Positions 27,999 to 38,190 of a stretch of DNA of 40,436 nucleotides are shown piece by piece; the first letter of the stretch is position 1; each line of letters opens with the position of its first letter. Below the pieces are notes generated by a model, which had not been told where the DNA came from, did not search any database, and saw nothing but the letters and a program-made list of their open reading frames with translations. Origin of the DNA: Saprospiraceae bacterium (lineage in GTDB: Bacteria; Bacteroidota; Bacteroidia; Chitinophagales; Saprospiraceae). The position numbers and the translations under genes were made by a program. The DNA lies in NCBI GenBank assembly GCA_016719855.1, contig JADJYH010000055.1, positions 1 to 40,436 on the forward strand, read 5' to 3'.

Positions 27999-30920
27999 AT
28001 GAAAACCACGGCTGAAAAATCCTCCTCGTCGGCAAAGCCCACCACGGCTTCGCCCTTCATCGCCAGGACGGACGGTGGGGATTTTTTTGCGCCAGCGATT
28101 CAGACCAAGCTCAAAGTCGGCCAGCCTGGAGACAAATTGGAACAAGAGGCCGACCGCACTGCCGACCGGGTGATGCGGATGCCCAACTCCGCAGCCATGC
28201 CCGTGAAAGAGGAGCGCCCCGCTGGCATTTCCCGCAGGGAAATGGACGACAAGCCCATCCAACGCATGGCCATGCCCGACGAGAAATTGCAACGCAAGGA
28301 GGAAGAAAAAATTCAGAAAAAGGAGGACGAGAAGCTGCAACGGATTGCCAAGCCGGAGGAGAAATTGCAGCGCAAAGAGGAAGAAAAAGTCCAGAAAAAA
28401 GAGGAAGAAATCAAGCGGAAAGGAGGCGACGGCGTACCTGCCGTGACCGCCAGCGTCCAATCGGGCATCAGCAACAAAATGAGCGGTGGCCAAGCGATGG
28501 ACACGAACACCCGCGGCTTCATGGAAAGCCGCATGAATGCTGACTTTTCCAATGTCCGCATCCACTCCGACGCCGAATCGGGCAGCCTCAACAACCAACT
28601 CAGCGCCCGAGCCTTCACCTACCAAAACCACGTTTTTTTCAACCGTGACCAGTACCAGCCGGGCACTTCGGAGGGCAAGCACTTACTGGCTCATGAGCTG
28701 ACGCACACCATCCAGCAGGGTCACGCCGTGCAGCGGTCGCCGCAGGTGAGCACGACGGTCACGCAGCCTCATATCCAGCGGCTTGGCATCAGCGATGCGC
28801 TCGACTATTTCGCCGATGCGGCCTACAATATCCCCGGCTACCGGATGTTCACCATCGTAATTGGGGTGAACCCCATCAACATGGAGCGGGCTGACCGCAG
28901 CACAGCCAATATCCTGAGGGCCATCGTTGAGTTTTTGCCCGGAGGGCGGCTCATCACCTCCGTGCTCGACCGTTACCAAGTTTTCGAGCGGGCAGGGGCC
29001 TACGTGGAGGAGCAGATGAACACGCTCGGCATCACGGGTGCCAGCATCCGGGCGGCGGTCATGTCCTTTTTGGACTCGCTCGGCTGGCGGGATATTTTCC
29101 GATTGGGCAGCGTGTGGGACAGGGCCAGGCGCATTTTCACCGAACCGATTGGCCGCATCCTGACCCTGATTCGCAACCTTGGCACTGCCATCATGAGATT
29201 CATTTGGGACGCTGTGCTGCGGCCATTGGCCTCCCTGGCTGAAGGCACTCGTGGCTGGGACTTGGTGAAGGCCATCCTCGGTCGTGACCCCATCACTGGC
29301 GACCCGTTCCCACGCACCCCGGTCACGTTGATTGGTGGGTTCATGCGGCTCATCGGGCAAGAGGAGGTTTGGGAGAACATCCAGCGTGGCAATGCCATCC
29401 AACGGGCTTGGGTCTGGTTCCAGACTGCGTTGTCGGAGCTGATGGGCTTCATCGGGCAAATCCCGACCCTGTTTATCAACACGCTGCGTTCGATAGAAAT
29501 CGCTGATTTTCTGCCGCCAACAAACCTGTTTGCTAAGATATTTAGGGTCTTCGGCAATTTTGTGGGCAGCTTCATCAGTTGGGCGGGTGGTAAGGTTTTG
29601 AGCCTGCTCGAAATCATTTTCTCCGTGGTTGCGCCGGGCGCAATGCCTTATTTGCGCAGTGCTGCGGGTGCTTTCCGGCAAATTATCCAAGCACCGGGAA
29701 GCTTCATCCGCACCCTCATCAACGCTGTGGTGATGGGCTTCCGGGGCTTCGCCAGCCGTATTGGCACACACCTGCGCAACCGCATCGTGCAGTGGCTCAC
29801 TGGAGCGATGTCCGGTGCTGCGATTTACATCCTCGGGCTTTTGAGCTTCGTGAAATCGTGAAGTTTGTGCTGTCGGTGCTTGGCCTGACGGGGCAAAACC
29901 TACGAGGCCGCATCGTTCGGGTGATTGGCGAGCCAGCCACCGCCGCCCTCGAAACGACGGTGAGCGTGGTGCGCACCCTCATCACCGAAGGCCCGGCGGC
30001 GGCTTGGGAGCAGATTCGGGAGATGCTCGGCAACTTGCGGGACATGCTGATGACGCAAATCATGCAATACGTCAGCACGACCATCGTGCAGGCGGCCATG
30101 ACCCGGCTGCTCACCAGCCTGAACCCCGTGGGGGCGTTCATCCAAGCCATCATCGCCATTTACAACACCATCATGTTCCTCATCGAACGGATCAGCCAAA
30201 TCATGCAGGTGGGGCGCTCGGTGCTGGACGGCATCATGGCCATTGCCGCAGGTGCCATTACCCCGCTGCGCAACGGGTGGAACAAACAATGGCCGGGCTG
30301 CTTACCTTGGTCATCAGTTTCCTTGCTCGCATTGCTGGGCTGGGCCGCATCTCGGACGCCGTGCGGGGCATCATCCAGCGCATCCGCCAGCCGATTGACC
30401 GGGCACTGGACAGGGTGGTGAACTGGCTGGTGGGGATGGCAAGGCGGTTCGTGCGGGGAAACACGGAAGAAGGAGGGCAAGCTGGTAATTTTAGTGAACA
30501 GTTCATGTGGGACAGCATTGCTGAACAAGTGTCTGGTCAACCAACACCTGAGACAAGGCTAACCATTTCTAGCGCAGATTTCAATAGAAGTGTTCTACAA
30601 AATTTAATAACAAGCAGTAGCGCAACGCAAGCAAGAAAACTCAAATTAGTCAATTGGTTGAATCAAGGATTGCTTCTGCATTGTTATCAACAAATGGGGA
30701 TGAAATTTATGCTTTGCTTCAACAGGCAGGTGGGATGGTTAACAGTTTGTATGGTGGCAGAAGAATGGTGGAAATTCATCATAATGAAGAAGTTGCTGAA
30801 CATCCGGAGACTTTCAAGCAGACTAGGCTTGGTAGAATTAGTGTGAAAAGAGCTATTCAGAATCAAGCTCGCCAATCAATCAAAGCCTTTAGCGGCAAGA
30901 GATGGTTTGTCAAATGCTGA
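27999..30920 (+). CDS. DUF4157 eCIS-associated effector with unknown C-terminal domain (three frameshifts)
   Basis: About 973 residues when joined. The N-terminal 85 residues carry QTKLKVGQPGDKLEQEADR, the usual lead of DUF4157 proteins. A Lys/Glu-rich repeat follows (about 95-140), then the DUF4157 domain with VRIHSDAESGSLNNQLSARA and the zinc-protease-like motif HELTH at 232-236. A long amphipathic helical region (about 260-830) has many Trp/Leu/Ile/Arg segments and no clear catalytic motif. It ends in RIRQPIDRALDRVVNWLVG, a linker often seen before swapped toxin domains. The last 140 residues are AT-rich and unfamiliar, with VEIHHNEEVAEHPETF as the only His cluster. Breaks at about 29843 (TTTT), 30282 (GGG) and 30635 (AAAA) each lack one base. 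Likely injected cargo. Confidence 0.85.
28281..28406 (+). repeat. 48-bp direct repeats coding for a Lys/Glu helix
   Basis: Units at 28281-28328 and 28359-28406 are near-identical, separated by a degenerate 30-bp piece. They encode EKLQRKEEEKIQKKE-type 16-residue units in the effector and are a likely site of copy-number change. Confidence 0.75.
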
Positions 30921-31087
30921 AAAAAGAAATCCGTTTCGCTGAATTACTTACATTGATTAAATCTCAAGTTTTAGATGACCAATCTACGTCTCAAGCTGAA
31001 GTCTTGGAGGAGGTAGAAATGATAGCAGTTTCTCAGCGAGCACATATAGAAATTCATAGAAGAAGAAGGCTTTTAGAAAGAACATGA
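30914..31087 (+). CDS. 57-residue unknown protein coupled to the effector and the ATPase
   Basis: ATG 30914 overlaps the effector stop (ATGCTGA), and its own stop overlaps the ATPase start (ATGA at 31084). So translation of the three genes is chained. The product is helical and charged: LKKEIRFAELLTLIKSQVL, EVLEEVEMIAVSQRAH and a basic tail HRRRRLLERT. No signal peptide and no recognised family. It has the same AT-rich composition as the effector C-terminus. Candidates are an immunity or chaperone partner of the toxin domain, or a remnant; nothing in the sequence decides between them. Confidence 0.55.
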   Translation: MLKKEIRFAELLTLIKSQVLDDQSTSQAEVLEEVEMIAVSQRAHIEIHRRRRLLERT

Positions 31088-32413
31088 AAAAGGCTCCAAT
31101 TACCAATCTCCAGCTTGCTCAATCATGGCTTCGAAACGTCGTTTCTGGTTGCCTAAGCCTGCAGTTTGGTAAAGCAGAGAGCTTTGAAGTTGCTTCGTTG
31201 GATTTTACAAGACAGACAATGGCATCTCCAAATTTCATTGAACAATTCAACCCCGCTTACGAAGAATTAGTGGTGTTGATGTTGGCGCTTGCCCCAAATT
31301 TGCACCCCGGCTTCTTTCGCTCCATCCTCGCCGAGCACCTGCCCGAAGGCGGCGACTTCCCAGAGTTCTGTGGCGTGAAGGGCCAAAACCAAGGGACATC
31401 CTCCCCACCGGCGAAACTGCCCAGTTCATCCTCGCTGGCGACGACCTCGAAAAGCGGCTGGAAGTGCAACGGCTGTTCGGCACCGACCACTGGTTTCACA
31501 AAAAAGGAATCCTGCACTTGGAGGCCGTGCCCACGGGCGAGCCGACCATGAGTGGCCGCATCAACCTCGACCCAGAGGTGTTGGAAATGCTCACACTTGG
31601 CAGTGTCAGCAAACCCCGGTTCAGCACCGACTTCCCGGCGGAGTACATCCAAACGGGCATGGAATGGGACGACCTCGTGCTGGCCCCCAGCACCCTCCGC
31701 CAAATCCGGGAAATCGAAAGCTGGGTGCGCCACCAGGCCACTTTTTTTGAATGCGTGGGGCATGGGCCGTCGCAGTGAAACCCGGCTACCGGGTACTGTT
31801 CCACGGGCCACCGGGGACGGGAAAGACCCTCACCGCCACCTTACTCGGCAAGAGCACGTGCCGTGACGTGTTCAAAATTGACCTCTCCATGGTCGTGTCG
31901 AAGTACATCGGCGAGACGGAGAAGAACCTCGCTCGCCTCTTCGACAAGGCGCAGAACAAGGACTGGATTCTGTTCTTCGACGAGGCCGACGCCCTGTTCG
32001 GCAAGCGAACAGGTATCCGTGATGCCCACGACAAGTACGCCAACCAAGAGGTGAGCTACCTCTTGCAGCGCATCGAAACGTACCCGGGCTTGATAATTTT
32101 GGCTTCCAATTTCAAAAGCAACATAGATGACGCCTTCCTGCGCCGCTTCCAAGCGATGATTTTTTTCCCGATACCAAAGCCGGAGGAGCGGCAAGCACTT
32201 TGGGAGAAAGCTTTCCCCAGCAACATCAAATTGGACCCGAAGATTGAATGGGCAAACTTGTCCCGGCAATTTGAGCTAACGGGCGCCAGCATCATGAACA
32301 TTGTCCAGTATTGCTGCATCACGGCTTTGGAGCAAGGCGAGGACACAATTTCACTCGAAAATTTATTGAACGGAATACGGAATGAACAAGTGAAAGAAGG
32401 GAAAATTGTTTGA
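31084..32413 (+). CDS. AAA+ ATPase of the eCIS (Pvc15/Afp15-like; three frameshifts)
   Basis: About 443 residues when joined. The N-terminal part (NLQLAQSWLRNVVSG, FNPAYEELVVLMLALAPNLH, LPTGETAQFILAGDDLEKRL) and the AAA+ core (VLFHGPPGTGKTLTATLLGK for Walker A, WILFFDEADALFGKR for Walker B, LIILASN sensor, DAFLRRFQ arginine finger) match the ATPase found in most eCIS loci. Breaks are at about 31395, where VKGQNQ should run into RDILPTGE, and two compensating ones at 31750-31785 just before KPGYRVLF. The role of this ATPase is not settled; it is needed for assembly or quality control in Afp/PVC. Its first 45 codons share the AT-rich composition of the upstream effector tail. Confidence 0.92.
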
Positions 32414-32489
32414 GTTTGGCTTGAAACAACTGCGAAATGACTTTCTGTGCTATTTTGGAATTTAAACTAAGGCACAAAAACATATCACT

Positions 32490-33119
32490 ATGCCCAACGC
32501 TCATTCATACCATAGGCCACTCCTAACCACCCAGCCGAGGAGTTCCTGGGGCTGCTGCAACTGCACGGCATTGACTGTGTAGTGGATGTCCGCAGCACAC
32601 CCGCTAGCCAGTACAACCCGCAGTACAACAAGCCTGTGTTGCCAATTTCCTGAAACAGAACGACATCACGTACCTACATTTTGGCCGGGAGTTTGGGGCA
32701 AGGCATACCAGCGTCATGCTGCATGATGATGAAGGGAAAGTTGATTTTGAAAAAGTTCGTGCAACTGCTGACTTCAGAACTGGGGTGGAGCGGCTTCAAG
32801 AAGGCATTGAAAAGGGTTACTTTCCAGCTTTAATGTGCGCCGAGGCCGATCCACTGGAGTGTCACCGTTTTTCCATGATTTCGGGTCACCTCGTGAGTTT
32901 GGGTTGAGGTGGTTCATATTTTAAGGATGGCGTAGGCCGCATCAAGATTTGGAACAAGAACTGCTCAAGAAATTTGCAAAAAAGCTGCCACAGCCGACAA
33001 TTTTTGAGCCATATATCAGCCGGGAAGACCAAGTGAGGGCGGCCTACCGCTTGCACAACCAACAGGTAGGTTGGTCACCGAAAAGAGAGTCGTTGGTAGC
33101 CGAGGGCGATAGGGCCTGA
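32490..33119 (+). CDS. DUF488 protein, copy 1 (several frameshifts)
   Basis: Reconstructed across frames: MPTLIHTIGHSNHPAEEFLG, LLQLHGIDCVVDVRSTPAS, NFLKQNDITYLHFGREFG, then CAEADPLECHRFSMISGHL and FEVVHILKDG. The end is DLEQELLKKFAKKLPQP to RESLVAEGDRA. These are the DUF488 hallmarks: TIGHS, a VDVR acidic site and a CxE...CHR Cys/His motif. Breaks lie near 32497, 32528, 32642, 32900 and 32935, more per base than any other gene here. Function is unknown; the family is predicted to be small cytosolic proteins, sometimes linked to nucleic-acid or stress functions. The AAA+ ATPase ends 76 bp upstream. Confidence 0.75.
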
Positions 33120-33167
33120 GAAAATTGTGCTGGCCAACACACTTAACTGCTTCAACATTCATGGCAA

Positions 33168-33621
33168 ATGATAAAACTATTTACCATCGGTTTTACTGGA
33201 AAAAACGCCAGCCAATTTTTTGGCCTGCTCCGCAACAATGGCGTCAGTTCCGTCATTGACACCCGCATCAGCAACGCCTCCCAATTGGCGGGGTTTTCTA
33301 AGGGTGGCGACCTCCAGTTTTTTTTGAATGAAATTGGCGGGATGGGCTATACGCACAACCTCGATTTTGCGCCAACCAAGGAACTGCTCGACGGATACCG
33401 AAACAAGATAATGACTTGGGCGGAATATGAAACTGCCTATTTGAACCTTATTGATATGCGCAAAATCGGTGATAAAGTTCGTCCTGAACAACTTCACCAA
33501 CACTGTTTGCTGTGCAGCGAGCATGGCCCCGAAAAAATGCCACCGTCGGTTGCTGGCCGAATATTTCCAACATCGCTTCAATGATGGAAATAGTGCACCT
33601 CGTGGAATAGAAGAATTTTAA
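33168..33621 (+). CDS. DUF488 protein, copy 2 (one frameshift)
   Basis: About 151 residues. KLFTIGFTGKNASQFFGLLR, GVSSVIDTRISNASQLAGFS and GYTHNLDFAPTKELLDGY, then CLLCSEHGPEKCHRRLLAEY after correcting an extra A in the run at 33534-33539. It ends GIEEF at TAA 33619. The same Cys/His signature as copy 1 shows that they are paralogues, although the N-terminal motif reads TIGFT instead of TIGHS. This subtype often neighbours a dual-OB gene, as here. Confidence 0.8.
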
Positions 33622-33673
33622 ATTCGTTGATTGCCAGGGTTTTATATAGTATTTTGACCATAAAATAACCGCT

Positions 33674-34329
33674 ATGATGAAAACATACCTCCTTTGCCTT
33701 GCCAATTCCAAGAAGTACGGCGAGCGCTGCATTGCGGGCGTACAACTCGTTCCCGATTCAAAAAATGCATTTCATCCTTTGAAGTCAGAAGGAAAACCCA
33801 AGTGGCTCCGTCCGTTTCTGACGCCGAGCATGGACAAGTTCCTGCTAGTTTGGTCACGGATATTTCGTAGGCGATATTATCCATTTGACCTGTTGCAGCC
33901 ATGCCCCAGCGTGTACCAGACAGAGAACTGCCTCTTTGCCACGGGCAGCTTGCAGAAGGTTAGGGCAGCCGTGATGACAGCTGCACATCTTGAACAGCTT
34001 GGTGAAAACCAAGGCGAAGCACTGCTCGGCAACCACTACCGAAGTTTGGCTCTGAATGAAATCGACAAAGTCAGCCGCTCTTTGGTGCTGATAAAGCCAG
34101 ACGAAGTGCAGCCTTATTTTACCACACCCTATAATACCCAAGCCTCGTATCAAATTCAAGTTAGGCAGCAGCAGTTACGATCTTGCCCATGACCGATGTT
34201 AATTTTTTGACACAATGCAAGCAAGGCTGGAAAGTTTACAAGGCCAATCAGCCTTCATTACTTTTGCTGGGTATGCCATTTGAAGGCAGGCATTACAAAT
34301 TAGCTGCTGGTGTCATTTACTGTCAATAG
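33674..34329 (+). CDS. Dual OB domain-containing protein (several frameshifts)
   Basis: Reconstructed: MMKTYLLCLANSKKYGERCI, AGVQLV, GKPKWLRP, HGQVPASLVTDIS, then VYQTENCLF, NEIDKVSRSLVLIKPDEVQ, RIKFKLGSSSYDLPMTDVNF and LGMPFEGRHYKLAAGVIYCQ. This is the pattern of Bacteroidota dual-OB proteins, two predicted small-molecule or nucleic-acid-binding barrels that commonly occur beside DUF488 genes. Breaks at about 33825, 33866-33905 and 34135-34190. No enzyme motif is visible. It and the two DUF488 genes look like one functional unit of unknown role. Confidence 0.7.
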
Positions 34330-34370
34330 GCCTATTGACCTACATTTGACTTGTTCAATTATTGTCCAAA

Positions 34371-34971
34371 ATGCTACTTCCCTACTTCAACGAACTCGAA
34401 ACTGAAGCCGGCTGCGACGAAGCAGGGCGGGGCTGCCTCGCTGGCCCCGTGTTTGCGGGCAGCCGTCATCTTGCCCAAGGATTTCGCGCACCCGTTCCTC
34501 AACGACTCGAAACAACTCACTGAACATCAACGCTTTGAACTCGCCCAATCTCTAGAACGGGAGGCGCTGGCATGGGCAGTGGCGAAGCTCGAAGCCCCTG
34601 AAATAGACCAACTCAACATCCTCTGGGCATCTGTCATGGGGATGCACCGAGCCGTTGCGAGGCTAAAAACCCACCCGACCTCGCTGCTCATTGACGGCAA
34701 CCGCTTCAAGCCGTACCCCGGCATCCCGCACCACTGCATGGTGAAGGGCGATGGGCGGTTCCACAGCATTGCTGCCGCCTCCGTTTTGGCGAAAACCTAC
34801 CGGGACGACCACATGGTTTTTCTGGCAAAAAAATACCCACAATACGGCTGGGAGCGCAACAAGGGCTATCCGACACTGGAACACCGGGAGGCCATCCGAC
34901 AGCATGGAGCGACACCAGAGCATCGGCGGTCGTTCAGGTTGTCAGAACAAGTGCAAGAAGCGTTGTTTTAG
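34371..34971 (+). CDS. rnhB: Ribonuclease HII (one frameshift)
   Basis: About 200 residues from ATG 34371: MLLPYFNELETEAGCDEAGR supplies the catalytic DE pair. One extra G near 34456 breaks the frame at GPVFA; corrected, it reads AAVILPKDF and LNDSKQLTE. LLIDGN carries the third acidic residue, KGDGRFHSIAAASVLAKTYR the fourth region, and YGWERNKGYPTLEHREAIR the C-terminal signature. It removes RNA from RNA/DNA hybrids and misincorporated ribonucleotides. Essentially housekeeping, so the break is best explained as a sequencing error. Confidence 0.92.
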
Positions 34972-35327
34972 ATTGTCGGTTGTCAGTCGCTTTTTCATTG
35001 CCGAAGGCAACCTCTGCGTCATATTAGACAAGCTAGACGCAGAGGTTGCCTTCGGCAATGACAAAAGCGACTTGAACACAGCTTGATTAATGGTTTCAAA
35101 CAATCCTAGCAATCTCATCAATCAAACCTTCCAACTCTCACCCAACATCCCGATATTTGCCTCCGTTTTGGAAACCTCAACCCATCGCTGATGTTTTACC
35201 AAAGATAAAACTCAAAATCCACAGAGGTTTATGGCAAAAATGGCGTTCCTAACTTGGATAAAATCTGAACAAAAATCGATGAGCGACGACCCACTTTTTC
35301 CTTTCCTTTGTACTTTTACTTATTAAA
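34972..35327. other. Intergenic region between rnhB and sucA
   Basis: 356 bp. The first 100 bp hold the long palindrome listed separately. The rest is AT-richer and must contain the sucA promoter, but no good TTG-N19-TAnnTTTG is present; TTCCTTTG at about 35303-35310 is the nearest -7 candidate. No ORF of note. Confidence 0.6.
34987..35070. repeat. 34-bp inverted repeat with CATTGCCGAAGGCAA core
   Basis: Arms 34987-35020 and 35036-35070 pair almost perfectly (one extra base). The outer core CATTGCCGAAGGCAA is the same as in the palindrome at 1469-1525, while the inner part differs. It lies 16 bp after the rnhB stop and likely also serves as its terminator. Confidence 0.75.
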
Positions 35328-38100
35328 ATGACGGATTTCTCATTTATAGCAAATGCCCACCCTGCCTATATTGACTCGCTCTACGAGCAATATCTGACCA
35401 ACCCCGAAACGGTGGAGCAGAGCTGGCGCTTGTTTTTCAAGGGCTTCGACTACGGCTTCAATGCAAACAACGGAACTGGCTCCAACGGTGCAGCCGCAAG
35501 CGGTAACGGCGCCGTACACGCCACACCCGGCGACGTTGACCTCGACGAGCTGCGGGTGCTGGCGCTCATCATCGGTTACCGCAACCGGGGCCACCTCAAG
35601 TCAACCACCAACCCACTCCAAGCCCCGCAAGAACCGCAAGCCTTCGCTCAGACTCGCCGATTTCAGCCTGACCGAGGCAAGCCTCGACAAGCCCTACGTG
35701 GCCGGAAAGGAAGTGGGGATGGAGAAAGCGACACTGCGCCAAATCATTGCCCACCTCGAAAAAGTGTATTGTGGCAATATCGGCTTTGAGTTTCACCATA
35801 TCCAGGACAGGGACAAACGCCGCTGGCTACGCAATCGCATCGAGGCACAGAACCCAGAAAACCAGTGGGGGCTGACGCTCGACGAAAAAGCGCATCCTCG
35901 AAAAACTCAACGGCGCCACGGTGTTCGAGCAATTTTTGCACAAAAAGTTCATCGGACAAAAGCGCTTCTCGCTGGAAGGCGGCGAAACGACCATTGCCGC
36001 CCTCGACGCCATCATCACCGCTGGTGCGGACGCAAGGCGTGGAGGAGGTGGTGTTCGGCATGGCGCACCGGGGCAGGCTGAACGTGCTGGCCAATATTTT
36101 GGGAAAAACCTACGAGCAGATTTTTACGGAGTTTGAGGGCGAGATGCCCGAAGACCAGAGCTTCGGCGACGGCGACGTGAAGTACCACCTTGGGTTCTCT
36201 TCGCAAGTGACCACACCGCACGGCAAGCAAGCTTACTTGAAATTAGTGCCAAACCCCTCGCACCTCGAAGCCGTGGATCCCGTGGTGGAAGGCTTCGCAA
36301 GGGCAAAAGCGGACGTACAGTACAGCAGCGAGTACGACCGGATTTTGCCAGTGCTCATCCACGGCGATGCAGCGGTGGCAGGGCAGGGCATCATCTACGA
36401 ATGTCTCCAGATGAGCTTGTTGGAGGGCTACTCCACGGGTGGCACGGTGCATTTTGTCATCAACAACCAAATCGGCTTCACGACCGACTGGGAGGACGCC
36501 CGCTCCTCGACCTACTGCACGAGCATTGCCAGCACGGTGCAAGCGCCTGTTTTTCATGTGAACGGCGACGACCCGGAGGCCGTGATTTTTTGCTGCAAAA
36601 TGGCAATGGAATACCGCCAACTTTACAACGCCGACGTGTTTATTGACATGGTTTGCTACCGCAAACACGGCCACAATGAGGGCGACGACCCAAAGTTCAC
36701 GCAACCCACACTGTACGACCTCATCAACGTACACAAAGACCCCCGTGAAATTTACAGTCAGCGTCTCATCGAGCGGGGCGATGTACACAAAGAGCTGGCC
36801 GAGAACATGGAGAAGGAGCTTTGGGACTCCTTGCAGGCCCGCCTCGACAATTTGAAGCAAAACAAACGGCCTTACCAATACCAAAGGCCGAACTGGCCTG
36901 GAAAAGCTGAAAAAAACCACTGTTCCCGAAGACTACGACCAATCGCCGGAGACGGGCATTGACAGCAAGGCACTCGACAAAATCTTGAAGCACCTGCACC
37001 AGTATCCAAAGGATTTTAATGCTGTGAACAAGATAGACCGTATCCTGAAGTCATCGAAGGCGATGTGGGAAAGCGGCAAGTTGGACTGGGCGCTCGGCGA
37101 ACTCAGTGCCTACGGCTCGCTGCTGCTCGAAGGCAACGACGTCCGACTCAGCGGACAGGACGTGAAGCGGGGTACTTTCTCGCATCGCCACGCCGTCCTG
37201 ACCGAGATTGGTACAGGGCGTGAGTACAACCGGCTGGATGGTTTGGGTGAAAAACAGGGCAAGTTCCGCATCTTCAACTCGCTACTGAGCGAGTATGCCG
37301 TGCTCGGCTTCGAGTACGGCTAACGCTGGCCCGTCCCGATGCGCTGGTGATTTGGGAGGCGCAGTTCGGCGACTTCTTCAACGGGGCGCAGACGATGGTG
37401 GACCAGTTCATAATGTCCGCCGAGCGGAAATGGCAGCGCATGAGCGGCCTGTGCATGTACCTGCCCCACGGCTACGAGGGCCAAGGCCCAGAGCATAGCA
37501 GCGGCAGAGTCGAGCGTGTCCTGCAAAGCTGCGCCAAGTACAACGTGACCGTGGCCAACGTGACCACGCCCGCCAACCTGTTCCACTTGCTCCGCAGGCA
37601 ATTGGTGCGCCGTTCCGCAAGCCGTTAATTTTGATGACGCCGAAAAGCGGCCTGCGCCACCCGGAAGTGGTGTCGGAACTGAAGGATTTCACACGGGAAC
37701 TCGTTTCCAAGAAGTGATTGACGACGCTGGCGCAAAAGCGGCGAAGGTCAAAACGCTGCTACTCTGCACCGGAAAAATATACTACGACCTGCTCGACAAA
37801 CAGCGCACCGACAAGCGGGAAGACGTGGCCATCGTTCGCCTCGAACAGCTTTACCCGTTGCCGGAAAAACATTTGGACGCAATTTTCAAAAAATACAAAA
37901 ACGCCAAGGTGCGCTGGGTGCAAGAGGAGCCTGCCAACATGGGCGCGTGGATGTACCTGCTCTTCCAACTCAACGGCAAACGCTCGCTGGAACTCGTGTC
38001 ACGGGAAGCTGCCGCATCGCCCGCCGTCGGCTTCAAGAAGCTGCACGACAAGCAGCAGACGGAGGTGGTGGGGAAAGCGTTTGAGAAGGTGAGCGAGTGA
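35328..38100 (+). CDS. sucA: 2-oxoglutarate dehydrogenase E1 component (at least seven frameshifts)
   Basis: About 920 residues when joined, normal for the family. It decarboxylates 2-oxoglutarate with thiamine diphosphate in the TCA cycle complex. Motifs: N-terminal FIANAHPAYIDSLYEQYLTN, then RDKRRWLRNRIE and FEQFLHKKFIGQKRFSLEGG, then VFGMAHRGRLNVLANILGK. VNGDDPEAVIFCCKMAMEYR and MVCYRKHGHNEGDDP form the TPP-binding region. YALARPDALVIWEAQFGDFF and MYLPHGYEGQGPEHSSGRVE follow, and the C-terminus is VRWVQEEPANMGAW. Breaks near 35620, 35886 (A5 where A4 fits), 36030, 36893, 37318, 37610 and 37700. Every segment is well conserved, so the gene is surely functional in the organism. Confidence 0.93.
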
Positions 38101-38128
38101 GCGGGTGAGAAGTGTGAGCGAGTGAGAG

Positions 38129-38173
38129 AAGCCCCGTTGGCAGTTGAATTTGCCGACGGGGCTTTTGATTTTC
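38129..38173 (+). terminator. Intrinsic terminator after sucA
   Basis: A 14-bp stem, AAGCCCCGTTGGCA (38129-38142) with TGCCGACGGGGCTT (38151-38164), one G-T pair, 8-nt loop, then TTGATTTTCT. Confidence 0.85.
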
Positions 38174-38190
38174 TAAAACAACGCAGAAGC

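Noticed and set aside
29820..30650. Programmed frameshifting in the effector
   Set aside because: Three separate breaks in different homopolymers, and the same kind of breaks in housekeeping genes, make sequencing error far more likely.
9392..32413. Type VI secretion system or intact prophage
   Set aside because: No TssJ/L/M-like membrane genes, capsid, portal, terminase or integrase. LysM, DUF4255, DUF5908, DUF4157 and the AAA+ ATPase are eCIS markers.
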